Assembly: GCA_910585015.1 (NCBI GenBank)
Contig: CAJUCT010000006.1
Location: forward strand, 1-8,293
Reading direction: 5' to 3'
Length of the DNA: 8,293 nucleotides
From: an uncultured Acetatifactor sp.
Lineage (GTDB): Bacteria > Bacillota > Clostridia > Lachnospirales > Lachnospiraceae
Shown one piece after another: positions 1-5,871 of this stretch (positions within the stretch are counted from its first letter, which is position 1; the number at the start of each line of letters is the position of its first letter). The notes beneath the pieces are model-generated. The model made no database searches. It was not told where the DNA came from and saw only the letters and a list, made by a program, of their open reading frames with translations. The translations under genes were made by a program, and so were the position numbers.

Positions 1-95
1 AGGAGCAGACAAAAGGATAAGAAAGGTAGTTCAGTGTTCGGTTTTGAGGGTATGGAAATCATTACCCTTGGATACTTTGTTATACAAAGTTCAGT
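1..95 (+). other. Leader or spacer upstream of the tRNA cluster, rRNA-spacer-like
   Basis: No open reading frame of note is present. Bases 34-50 (tgttcggttttgaggg) resemble the TGTTCAGTTTTGAG-type stretch that recurs in Firmicutes rRNA-operon spacers; this is recalled similarity, not a search. Bases 47-52 and 63-68 form a 6-bp inverted repeat (agggta/taccct). I infer that the tRNAs are the distal part of a longer rRNA/tRNA transcript. A weak extended -10 look-alike (TGT TATACA, 78-86) has no matching -35 box and would start transcription only a few bases before the first tRNA, so I do not call a promoter here. Confidence 0.35.
74..90 (+). repeat. Perfect 7-bp inverted repeat just before tRNA-Asp
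   Basis: The arms actttgt (74-80) and acaaagt (84-90) pair perfectly around a 3-base loop, ending five bases before the tRNA. No T-run follows, so it is not an intrinsic terminator. It resembles the hairpins in the inter-tRNA spacers downstream and may be a processing or folding element of the precursor. Confidence 0.6.
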
Positions 96-169
96 GGCCT
101 AGTGGCTCAGTTGGTTAGAGCGCCGCCCTGTCACGGCGGAGGTCGTCGGTTCGAGTCCGATCTGGGTCG
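96..169 (+). tRNA. tRNA-Asp (anticodon GTC)
   Basis: A full cloverleaf can be drawn. The acceptor 96-102 pairs with 162-168, including G-T pairs at positions 2 and 5. The D stem gctc pairs with gagc, and the anticodon stem ccgcc (123-127) pairs with ggcgg (135-139). Anticodon GTC is at 130-132. The T stem gtcgg/ccgat encloses ttcgagt. The discriminator is G169, as expected for Asp. The 3' CCA is not encoded. Confidence 0.98.
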
Positions 170-170
170 T

Positions 171-190
171 TCAATCGTAGAGACGATTGA
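171..190 (+). repeat. Spacer hairpin between tRNA-Asp and tRNA-Val
   Basis: The arms tcaatcgt (171-178) and acgattga (183-190) pair perfectly over 8 bp around the tetraloop agag. The hairpin fills most of the 31-base spacer. No T-run follows, so a role in precursor folding or nuclease processing is more likely than termination (inference). Confidence 0.65.
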
Positions 191-200
191 GTGCAATAAA

Positions 201-273
201 GGGGTCTTAGCTCAGCTGGGAGAGCATCTGCCTTACAAGCAGAGGGTCATAGGTTCGAGCCCTATAGGCCCCA
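201..273 (+). tRNA. tRNA-Val (anticodon TAC)
   Basis: The acceptor ggggtct (201-207) pairs with aggcccc (266-272), with one G-T pair. The anticodon stem tctgc (227-231) pairs with gcaga (239-243), and anticodon TAC is at 234-236. The T arm is tagg-ttcgagc-ccta. The discriminator is A273. The next bases are tca, so CCA is not encoded. Confidence 0.98.
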
Positions 274-284
274 TCATGTATGAT

Positions 285-357
285 GCCGATGTGGCTCAAT
301 TGGCAGAGCAGCTGATTTGTAATCAGCAGGTTATCGGTTCGAGTCCGATCATCGGCT
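285..357 (+). tRNA. tRNA-Thr (anticodon TGT)
   Basis: The acceptor gccgatg (285-291) pairs perfectly with catcggc (350-356). The anticodon stem gctga (311-315) pairs with tcagc (323-327), and anticodon TGT is at 318-320. The T loop is ttcgagt. The discriminator is T357, and CCA is not encoded. The 11-base spacer before it can form only a short 4-bp pairing (273-276 with 281-284). Confidence 0.98.
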
Positions 358-358
358 C

Positions 359-378
359 TATGGTGTGACAACATCATA
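359..378 (+). repeat. Spacer hairpin between tRNA-Thr and tRNA-Tyr
   Basis: Bases 359-366 (tatggtgt) pair with 371-378 (acatcata) over 8 bp, with one G-T pair, around the tetraloop gaca. The hairpin occupies nearly the whole 22-base spacer. Confidence 0.6.
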
Positions 379-379
379 T

Positions 380-461
380 GGATGGATTCCCGAGTGGCCA
401 AAGGGGACAGACTGTAAATCTGCTGCAAATTGCTTCGGTGGTTCGAATCCACCTCCATCCA
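380..461 (+). tRNA. tRNA-Tyr (anticodon GTA), long variable arm
   Basis: The acceptor ggatgga (380-386) pairs with tccatcc (454-460), and the discriminator is A461. The anticodon loop ctgtaaa (412-418) gives GTA at 414-416. A class II variable arm lies at about 424-437 and contains a gca/tgc mini-stem, as expected for bacterial tRNA-Tyr. Four of five anticodon-stem pairs are standard; the outermost pair is A407 opposite C423, a mismatch. CCA is not encoded. Confidence 0.97.
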
Positions 462-464
462 TTA

Positions 465-493
465 GCTTTATGCATAAAATCAATGGATAAAGC
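465..493 (+). repeat. Spacer hairpin between tRNA-Tyr and tRNA-fMet
   Basis: The arms gctttat (465-471) and ataaagc (487-493) pair perfectly over 7 bp around a 15-base loop. This is the longest spacer of the cluster (55 bases). No T-run follows. Confidence 0.5.
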
Positions 494-516
494 ATATGAA
501 TGTATTAACTGAATAA

Positions 517-590
517 CGCGGGGTGGAGCAGTCTGGAAGCTCGTCGGGCTCATAACCCGAAGGTCATAGGTTCAAATCCTGTCCCCGCTA
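517..590 (+). tRNA. Initiator tRNA-fMet (anticodon CAT)
   Basis: Two initiator hallmarks are visible. The first base pair of the acceptor is not formed (C517 opposite T589), and the anticodon stem ends in three consecutive G-C pairs (ggg 546-548, ccc 556-558). Anticodon CAT is at 551-553. The remaining acceptor pairs are gcgggg (518-523) with ccccgc (583-588), and the discriminator is A590. From memory, the usual bacterial 1:72 combination is C opposite A; here it is C opposite U. CCA is not encoded. Confidence 0.96.
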
Positions 591-593
591 CTC

Positions 594-606
594 GACTTTT
601 TAAGTC
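594..606 (+). repeat. Spacer hairpin between tRNA-fMet and tRNA-Phe
   Basis: Bases 594-598 (gactt) pair with 602-606 (aagtc) around a ttt loop. It is a short 5-bp stem, two bases before the tRNA-Phe start. Confidence 0.45.
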
Positions 607-608
607 AT

Positions 609-681
<73 letters not shown>

Positions 682-697
682 TTTTTTTATTGCAAAA

Positions 698-740
698 AGC
701 GGCAGAAAAGGCAAAAACATCCTTTTTCTGCCGCTATATT
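698..740 (+). terminator. Intrinsic terminator of the tRNA cluster
   Basis: Bases 698-711 and 721-735 form a 14-bp stem with one bulged T (723) and a 9-base loop. The base of the stem is the GC-rich agcggcag/ctgccgct. The + strand tail (atattta) is only moderately T-rich. On the - strand the hairpin is followed by a better run (cttttt), so the element may also stop antisense transcription. It separates the stable-RNA unit from the protein-coding unit. Confidence 0.75.
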
Positions 741-742
741 TA

Positions 743-751
743 TGTTATACT
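743..751 (+). promoter_or_regulatory. Candidate extended -10 promoter for the HD-domain gene
   Basis: Bases 743-751 read TGT TATACT, a TGn-extended -10 box with five of six consensus bases. The -35 position falls in the T-rich arm of the terminator and matches poorly. Transcription would start near 758, giving a leader of about 36 bases. This rests on consensus matching alone. Confidence 0.4.
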
Positions 752-793
752 TAAGACAGATATTACATTTTACCGGATAGAGTGGAGGGAAAT

Positions 794-1393
794 ATGGATA
801 TAGGAGTAAATGGAAGTTGGCAGGGGCGCATCCGGCGGCGCAGTGAGAAGCAGGCGGAGCAGTTCAGGCGCCGCTATCAGAGGGAACACAGGCTTTACCA
901 CGCTATAAGAGAGGATGCGGCGGATATTTTGCAGTCATCTAATTTCCGTAAGACCAGGCAGCATGTACAGCATGGAACTATGACGGTAAACAGCCACTGT
1001 ATGGATGTAGCCAAGTGCAGTCTTTCTCTCAGTGAAAAGTTGGCAAAGCTGCATATCCGCTGTAATCGCAGGGAATTGATACGTGGGGCGCTGCTGCATG
1101 ACTATTTCCTCTATGACTGGCATGACAAAGATCATGTGCAGATACACAATCTTCATGGTTTCTATCATCCAGGAATTGCCCTGAAAAATGCATCCGCCGA
1201 ATATCGGCTGACGCCCAGGGAGAGAGATATAATCAAAAAGCACATGTGGCCCCTGACCGTAGTTCCGCCCATGTGCAGGGAGGCATGGATCGTGACAGTG
1301 GCGGACAAATGGTGTTCTACATTGGAGACTCTGCGCCTGCGTCATGGACATGGCGCTATCAGATATTTGACTGGCAGTACAGGTGAGGAATAA
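794..1393 (+). CDS. HD-domain metal-dependent phosphohydrolase, substrate unknown
   Basis: A 199-residue cytosolic protein with the HD superfamily metal-ligand pattern. I see an early His (H68, in SHCMDVAK), the paired H102-D103 (ALLHDYFLYDWH), H125 (FYHPGIAL), H150 (IIKKHMWPL) and a late Asp, D171 (VTVADKWCS). Such proteins hydrolyse phosphate esters, often nucleotides, using one or two divalent metals; the sequence does not show the substrate. The first 50 residues are strongly basic and precede the fold. I chose ATG 794 because GGAGGG (784-789) lies four bases upstream; the in-frame GTG at 782 overlaps that Shine-Dalgarno sequence. The next gene begins 18 bases after its stop, so the two are probably co-transcribed. 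No signal peptide or membrane segment is seen. Confidence 0.85.
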   Translation: MDIGVNGSWQGRIRRRSEKQAEQFRRRYQREHRLYHAIREDAADILQSSNFRKTRQHVQHGTMTVNSHCMDVAKCSLSLSEKLAKLHIRCNRRELIRGALLHDYFLYDWHDKDHVQIHNLHGFYHPGIALKNASAEYRLTPRERDIIKKHMWPLTVVPPMCREAWIVTVADKWCSTLETLRLRHGHGAIRYLTGSTGEE

Positions 1394-1411
1394 TAGGGGC
1401 AAGGACAGAGG

Positions 1412-2950
1412 GTGGAAAGTTTATTTGAACAGTTGAAAGACTATAGCGAATCGGGAATTTATCCCTGTCATATGCCGGGACATAAGAGGCATGGGATGGG
1501 GGCTCTGCCGGAGCCGCTGGCAGAACTGGATATAACGGAAGTGGAGGGCTTTGACAATCTGCACCAGCCTGAGGGGATCCTGCAGGAATTGCAGCGGTAT
1601 GCGGCGTCGGCCTATGGGGCGGAGGAGACCTATTATCTGGTGGGAGGCAGCACCTGTGGCATCCTCAGTGCTGTCAGCGCGGCGATTCCCAGAGGCGGCA
1701 GACTGCTGATAGCCCGCAACTGCCATAAATCCATCTACCATGCGGCATATATTCGTCAGCTACAGCTTTCCTATCTATATCCAGAACTGCTGTCTGGGGT
1801 GGATATCTGCGAGGCGATAACTGCCCGGCAGGTGCAGGAGGCGCTGGAGAGGGAACAGGATATACAAGGTGTGCTTATTGTGTCCCCCACCTATGAAGGG
1901 CGGATTGCGGAGGTGGAGGAGATTGCCCGGATTGTACATGGTTTTGGTATCCCGCTGATTGTGGATGAAGCTCACGGCGCCCATTTAGGCTTTCATCCCG
2001 CTTTTGCTCAGGGAAGCAGCCGGGCGGGAGCGGATCTGGTGGTGACCAGTGTCCATAAGACTTTGCCAGCCATGACGCAGACGGCGCTATTGCATGCGAA
2101 CGGTCCGTTGGTGGATCGGCGCTTGCTTAGACGTTTTCTTAGGATTTACCAGAGCAGCAGTCCATCCTATGTACTGATGGCCAGTATTGACAATGCCATA
2201 CATCTGGCGCAGGAGGAAGGACATCGGCTTTTCCAGCGGATGCTTGAGAACTGGAATCGTATGCTGGAGCAACTGTCAGTCTGCAAGGTTTTGACTATAT
2301 GGCCTTCCATGTCACTGGAACGAGCAGAGTATCAAAGACATCAGGATATTGGGAAATTGATTATTTCCGTAAGAAATACAGGGATAACCGGACAGGAATT
2401 ATACAGGGAACTGCTGGAAAAGTACGGGTTGCAGATGGAGATGGCCTGTGGCAGTTATGTGTTGGCCATGTTCACCGTTGGAGACGAGAGGCCGGGTTAT
2501 GAAAGACTGACAAATGCATTGCTGGAACTTGACAGCCTGATGCTGCGGACTGGAGCCAGAGGAACAAAGTTGGCAGAGGCTGGTGAGATGAAACAGGCAG
2601 AGGACAGCGGGATATCCCAGGCAGTAGCCGATGGAACGAAGCGGATAGAAACAGATACTGCATGGGAGACGGTGCATACCTGTCTGCGGCACAGAAAAAG
2701 CATAGCACTGTCGGAGTGCTGGGATCGACCTGTGGAATGGATTGCCTTGAAAGATGCCGTGGGCAGGTACGCAGGGGAGTTTGTAAATATCTATCCTCCG
2801 GGGACTCCCATCCTGGTGCCAGGGGAGAGGTTGGAGGAGACAGATAGGCAGCTGATCGAGCGCTATTTGGAAGCTGGTCTGAAAGTGCAGGGTATTACCG
2901 GACAGGACGGGGAACCAGGGCTTGCAGTGCTGACAGAGCCCATGAAATAA
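1412..2950 (+). CDS. Orn/Lys/Arg decarboxylase family protein, short YaaO-like form, PLP-dependent
   Basis: A 512-residue fold-type I PLP enzyme. The N-terminal PCHMPGHKRHG (18-28) and DITEVEGFDNLH (40-51) are hallmarks of the Orn/Lys/Arg decarboxylase major domain. The substrate/PLP region has GGSTCGI (78-84). IVDEAHGAH (183-191) supplies the Asp that contacts the pyridine nitrogen (D185) and the ring-stacking His (H188). SVHKT (213-217) carries the Schiff-base lysine K216. The C-terminal domain ends with the family motif YPPGTPILVPGE (461-472). It lacks the N-terminal wing domain of the inducible E. coli enzymes and so matches the short SpeA/YaaO forms of Firmicutes. Residues about 378-420 form a variable linker. 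The start is GTG, with AAGGA (1401-1405) six bases upstream. The reaction would release CO2 from a basic amino acid to give a polyamine precursor; which amino acid cannot be told from sequence. Confidence 0.93.
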   Translation: MESLFEQLKDYSESGIYPCHMPGHKRHGMGALPEPLAELDITEVEGFDNLHQPEGILQELQRYAASAYGAEETYYLVGGSTCGILSAVSAAIPRGGRLLIARNCHKSIYHAAYIRQLQLSYLYPELLSGVDICEAITARQVQEALEREQDIQGVLIVSPTYEGRIAEVEEIARIVHGFGIPLIVDEAHGAHLGFHPAFAQGSSRAGADLVVTSVHKTLPAMTQTALLHANGPLVDRRLLRRFLRIYQSSSPSYVLMASIDNAIHLAQEEGHRLFQRMLENWNRMLEQLSVCKVLTIWPSMSLERAEYQRHQDIGKLIISVRNTGITGQELYRELLEKYGLQMEMACGSYVLAMFTVGDERPGYERLTNALLELDSLMLRTGARGTKLAEAGEMKQAEDSGISQAVADGTKRIETDTAWETVHTCLRHRKSIALSECWDRPVEWIALKDAVGRYAGEFVNIYPPGTPILVPGERLEETDRQLIERYLEAGLKVQGITGQDGEPGLAVLTEPMK

Positions 2951-2980
2951 GCGGCAAAACACGATAATCAGTATTGGGAT

Positions 2981-3000
2981 AGTTCGTATCCGAACTTTTT
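2981..3000 (+). terminator. Small intrinsic terminator after the decarboxylase gene
   Basis: The stem agttcg (2981-2986)/cgaact (2991-2996) has a tatc loop and runs straight into five Ts. It begins 31 bases after the stop codon. The stem is only 6 bp, so termination may be partial. Confidence 0.55.
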
Positions 3001-3049
3001 AATGATAGATAAATCAATTATAGGAATTGTGGATATAGTAAATAAAAAC

Positions 3050-3078
3050 AGGACATTTAACGGGATTGGTGATAAAAT
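3050..3078 (+). promoter_or_regulatory. Candidate promoter for the pyruvate kinase operon
   Basis: AGGACA (3050-3055, four of six bases) is followed 17 bases later by TAAAAT (3073-3078, five of six). A TGA immediately before it makes an extended -10 box. Transcription would start near 3085 and leave a leader of about 37 bases containing the AAAGGA ribosome site (3109-3114). This sits downstream of the small terminator and inside the 5' extension of the pyk reading frame, which supports the downstream pyk start. Confidence 0.45.
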
Positions 3079-3121
3079 AAAACGAGGGGCAAGAAGCGCT
3101 CTGGATAGAAAGGATTTCAGT

Positions 3122-4537
3122 ATGAGAAAGACAAAAATAGTATGTACCATTGGACCTGCTTGTGAGACAGAGGAGAGGTTAAGGGAGTTGATGCTGGCCG
3201 GCATGGATGTAGCCAGGTTCAATTTTTCCCATGGAACCCATGAGGAGCAGAAGGCGAAGCTGGAAAAGGTACTTAAGGTGAGGGAAGAGTTGGGGCTGCA
3301 GGTGGCGACTCTTCTGGATACCAAGGGGCCCGAGATACGGTTAAGGGATTTCGAGGGCGGCAGAGCAGAGTTGCTATCAGGACAGAAATTTGTTCTGACC
3401 ACAGAGGAAATTCTGGGAAACTGTGAGCGGGCGGCCATCTCTTATAAAAATCTGAGAAAAGATATCGGTGTGGGAACCCATATTTTAATAGATGATGGTC
3501 TGATCGAAATGTGCGTGGATGAGATCACGGATACGGATATCGTCTGTACAGTCATCAACGGAGGCACGGTCTCCAACCACAAGGGGGTCAACGTACCCGG
3601 CGTGGTTTTGTCCATGCCCTACATCAGCGAGATAGACAGGGCGGATATCCTTTTTGGCATAGAGATGGGCTATGAGTTTCTGGCGGCCTCCTTTGCCAGG
3701 ACCAGGGAAGATATTTTGGAGGTGCGCAGTATTCTGGACGCGCACCACTGTGATATGAAGATTATTGCCAAGATCGAGAATATGCAGGGCATTGAGAATC
3801 TGGAGGAGATTCTGGAGGTGTCCGACGGGGTGATGGTAGCCAGAGGGGATATGGGTGTGGAGATTCCCATTGAGGAGATTCCAGCCTTACAGAAAAGGAT
3901 GATCAAGATGGCGGTATCTCAGGGCAAACACGTGATCACCGCAACTCAGATGCTGGAGTCCATGATCAAGAATCCCCGGCCCACCAGGGCGGAGGTGACG
4001 GACATCGCCAATGCCATCTATGACGGCACGACGGCTATTATGCTTTCCGGCGAGAGCGCTGCGGGGAAATATCCTGTGGAGGCGGTGGAAACTATGGCCC
4101 GCATTGCGGAGTGCGCGGAGAAGGAACTGAACTATCGGGGCAGAATGGACGAACTGGCCTTAAAAGGCAATCCGGACACGACCACGGCGATCTCCTATGC
4201 AACCTGCACCACGGCCATGGATCTGCATGCCAGCGCTATTATCACCGTGACCATGTCGGGTTTTACAGCCACAAAGGTGGCAAAATATAAGCCATCTTGT
4301 CCGATCATCAGCTGCAGTGTGAACTCTCGGGTATGTAAGCAGCTGAACCTGTTGTGGGGATGCCAGCCCTTGCTGCTGCCGGAGAAGGACGATACAGAGG
4401 AGTTGTTTGACGCAGCGGTGGAGGAGGCTAAGAAAGCAGGGTATATCAAGCCCGGGGAGTTGGTGGTCATCACCGCAGGTGTGCCTCTCGGCAAATCGGG
4501 AACTACCAATATGATCAGAGTAGTTGAGGTTAAGTAG
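3122..4537 (+). CDS. pyk: Pyruvate kinase, short form
   Basis: A 471-residue enzyme converting phosphoenolpyruvate and ADP to pyruvate and ATP, the last ATP-yielding step of glycolysis, in the cytosol. The start MRKTKIVCTIGPA is canonical. R32, N34 and S36 (ARFNFSHG) and D66-T67 (LLDTKGPEIR) are the nucleotide and monovalent-cation residues; E71 in GPEIR suggests K+ dependence. The signature IIAKIEN (214-220) carries the catalytic K217 and the metal ligand E219. D243 (ARGDMGVE) is the second metal ligand, and T275 lies in TATQMLES. The B domain is about residues 70-165 and the C-terminal regulatory domain about 345-471. The extra PEP-utiliser domain of Bacillus pyruvate kinases is absent. ATG 3122 has AAAGGA seven bases upstream; an in-frame ATG at 3002 would add 40 non-homologous residues across the putative promoter. 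The next gene follows after 5 bases. Confidence 0.97.
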   Translation: MRKTKIVCTIGPACETEERLRELMLAGMDVARFNFSHGTHEEQKAKLEKVLKVREELGLQVATLLDTKGPEIRLRDFEGGRAELLSGQKFVLTTEEILGNCERAAISYKNLRKDIGVGTHILIDDGLIEMCVDEITDTDIVCTVINGGTVSNHKGVNVPGVVLSMPYISEIDRADILFGIEMGYEFLAASFARTREDILEVRSILDAHHCDMKIIAKIENMQGIENLEEILEVSDGVMVARGDMGVEIPIEEIPALQKRMIKMAVSQGKHVITATQMLESMIKNPRPTRAEVTDIANAIYDGTTAIMLSGESAAGKYPVEAVETMARIAECAEKELNYRGRMDELALKGNPDTTTAISYATCTTAMDLHASAIITVTMSGFTATKVAKYKPSCPIISCSVNSRVCKQLNLLWGCQPLLLPEKDDTEELFDAAVEEAKKAGYIKPGELVVITAGVPLGKSGTTNMIRVVEVK

Positions 4538-4542
4538 GCATT

Positions 4543-5145
4543 ATGGGTAAAATGATATGTCTGATGGGGAAAAGTTCTTCCGGAAAAGACACTATATATA
4601 AACATTTGATGGAGGACCCAAGATTATCACTGCGTCCCATAGTGCCCTATACCACCCGGCCCATACGGGCCGGGGAACAGAACGGCGTGGAATATTTTTT
4701 TACGGATGAGGCAGGGTTTCACAGGCTGCAGTCGGCGGGCAGGATTATCGAGGAGAGAACCTACAGGACGGTTCATGGATTATGGCGATATTTTACCGTT
4801 GCGGACGAACAGCTTGACCTGACTGCGGCGGATTACTGCCTGATTGGCACTCTGGAGGCATATAGGAGCTTAAGGGATTATTATGGCTCGGACAGGGTTC
4901 TGCCCGTATTGATCGAGTTGGACGACGGGGAGCGCCTGAGCAGGGCATTGGCCAGGGAACGGGCTCAGCAGCATCCCAGATATGAGGAAATGTGCCGCAG
5001 ATTTCTGGCGGACAGTCAGGATTTTTCCGAGACGCGGATCAAGGGGGCGGGCATCACCAAGAGATTTCGCAACGACGAATTGGAAAGCTGCCTGGAGGCA
5101 ATCTATACATATATAATGCAGGAAAATTCTTCCACAGATAAGTAA
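4543..5145 (+). CDS. Guanylate-kinase-like P-loop protein, divergent
   Basis: A 200-residue cytosolic protein of the nucleoside-monophosphate kinase fold. GKSSSGKD (9-16) is the Walker A loop. YTTRPIRAGE-x-NGVEYFF (36-53) matches the GMP-binding stretch of guanylate kinases, with R39, R42, E45 and Y51 kept. RIIEERTYRTVHG (67-79) fits the next GMP-contact segment, with E70. By eye, the DxDxQG motif after the GMP lobe is replaced by LIGTLEA (100-106), and the first Ser contact by P35. The Arg-rich lid (131-153) and the late FRNDELE (175-181) remain. It is therefore either a divergent GMP kinase, a kinase for another nucleotide, or a P-loop protein with a changed role. Only five bases separate it from pyk and its ribosome site is weak (AGTAGG over the pyk stop), suggesting translational coupling. 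It holds the position of tmk in Bacillus. Confidence 0.82.
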   Translation: MGKMICLMGKSSSGKDTIYKHLMEDPRLSLRPIVPYTTRPIRAGEQNGVEYFFTDEAGFHRLQSAGRIIEERTYRTVHGLWRYFTVADEQLDLTAADYCLIGTLEAYRSLRDYYGSDRVLPVLIELDDGERLSRALARERAQQHPRYEEMCRRFLADSQDFSETRIKGAGITKRFRNDELESCLEAIYTYIMQENSSTDK

Positions 5146-5387
5146 AGATAAGCGAGTATCAAAACTTCAAGCGCAACATTATTAAGTCAAATGCAGACAG
5201 GCAAACGACAGAATAAGAAATATTTGCGCATTGCCGGCAGCACAGTCAATCATGATAGCAGATATATTCTTTAGATCTGCGGGCGCTGAGAGTCAGGTCT
5301 CAATGTTCAAAAAGCATTGGTGCAGTCGTCGCATAAACGATATGATTATAACGCAATACCACAGGTCGGATATACGAGGGGATTGAT
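5146..5387 (+). other. 242-base spacer between the kinase-like gene and yaaR
   Basis: No convincing gene, RNA or terminator is seen. The left part is AT-rich. A short open stretch begins with ATG 5191 and ends at the TAG at 5272-5274 (27 codons), but it has no ribosome site. A weak 5-bp inverted repeat (tgaga 5287-5291, tctca 5298-5302) is not followed by Ts. The right end carries a candidate promoter and the yaaR ribosome site. No riboswitch is recognised. Confidence 0.6.
5317..5346 (+). promoter_or_regulatory. Candidate promoter for yaaR-holB
   Basis: TTGGTG (5317-5322) and TATGAT (5341-5346) are 18 bases apart. The -10 matches five of six consensus bases, the -35 only the leading TTG. Transcription would start near 5353, leaving a leader of about 35 bases. 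The long spacer and lack of close coupling to the previous gene make a promoter here reasonable. Confidence 0.35.
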
Positions 5388-5828
5388 ATGGATATAAAAG
5401 TAAACCAAGTAAGCACTGCCACATCGGTGGAGAAGACTGCTCCTGTCCAGCAGACGGACGGCAATTTCAAATTCACGCTGGCCAGCCATATAGAGGAGGC
5501 TGAGCTGCAGGAGAGACTCAGCGGATTGATGGAGCAGATCACCATGGAAGGGGAGAAACTGGCAAAACGCAAAGACTTGCGGGATATGAAACATTACCGG
5601 GGGCTGGTCAAGGCGTTTATGAATGAGATAATCAGCCGCTCACACTCCTTTTCCAGAGAGAATTTCCTGGACAGGAAGGGAAGACACCGAGTCTACGGCA
5701 TTGTACGGCTGGTGGATCAGAATCTGGACGACTTGGCCCAGGAACTGATGAAGGATGAGAAGGACAATCTGGCGATCCTCTCCAAGATTGGAGAAATTCG
5801 CGGATTGTTGCTGGATATATTCATGTAG
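5388..5828 (+). CDS. yaaR: YaaR family protein (DUF327)
   Basis: A 146-residue, mostly helical cytosolic protein, about the same length as B. subtilis YaaR. The N-terminal 30 residues are polar and probably disordered. The rest carries the family's pattern: a helical block with LSGLMEQITMEGEKLAKRKDL (about 45-65), then YRGLVKAFMNEIISRSHSFSRE (about 70-91), then KGRHRVYGIVRLVDQNLDDLAQELM (about 97-121) and a C-terminal helix ILSKIGEIRGLLLDIFM. The biochemical role of this family is unknown to me; its location just before holB and ricT is conserved in Firmicutes. ATG 5388 has GAGGGG (5376-5381) six bases upstream. The stop is 43 bases before holB. Confidence 0.9.
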   Translation: MDIKVNQVSTATSVEKTAPVQQTDGNFKFTLASHIEEAELQERLSGLMEQITMEGEKLAKRKDLRDMKHYRGLVKAFMNEIISRSHSFSRENFLDRKGRHRVYGIVRLVDQNLDDLAQELMKDEKDNLAILSKIGEIRGLLLDIFM

Positions 5829-5871
5829 AGAAGGCAGGGAGTATAAGGTACAAAAAGCAGGAGGGGGCATT

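Noticed and set aside
102..368. An 88-codon open frame across the tRNA cluster and a matching frame on the other strand.
   Set aside because: It runs straight through three tRNA genes; tRNA sequence often stays open by chance.
3002..3121. A 40-residue N-terminal extension of pyruvate kinase starting at ATG 3002.
   Set aside because: The added residues do not look like any pyruvate kinase, no ribosome site precedes it, and a candidate promoter lies inside it. ATG 3122 has a good ribosome site and a canonical N-terminus.
5152..5274. An open stretch of 40 codons before yaaR, including an ATG at 5191, thought of as a small protein or a decayed yaaQ.
   Set aside because: No ribosome site, no start codon for the longer version, and no resemblance to YaaQ that I can see.
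5755..5871. An upstream extension of holB overlapping the end of yaaR.
   Set aside because: The canonical start at 5872 has AGGAGG directly upstream; the extension is a shadow of yaaR in another frame.
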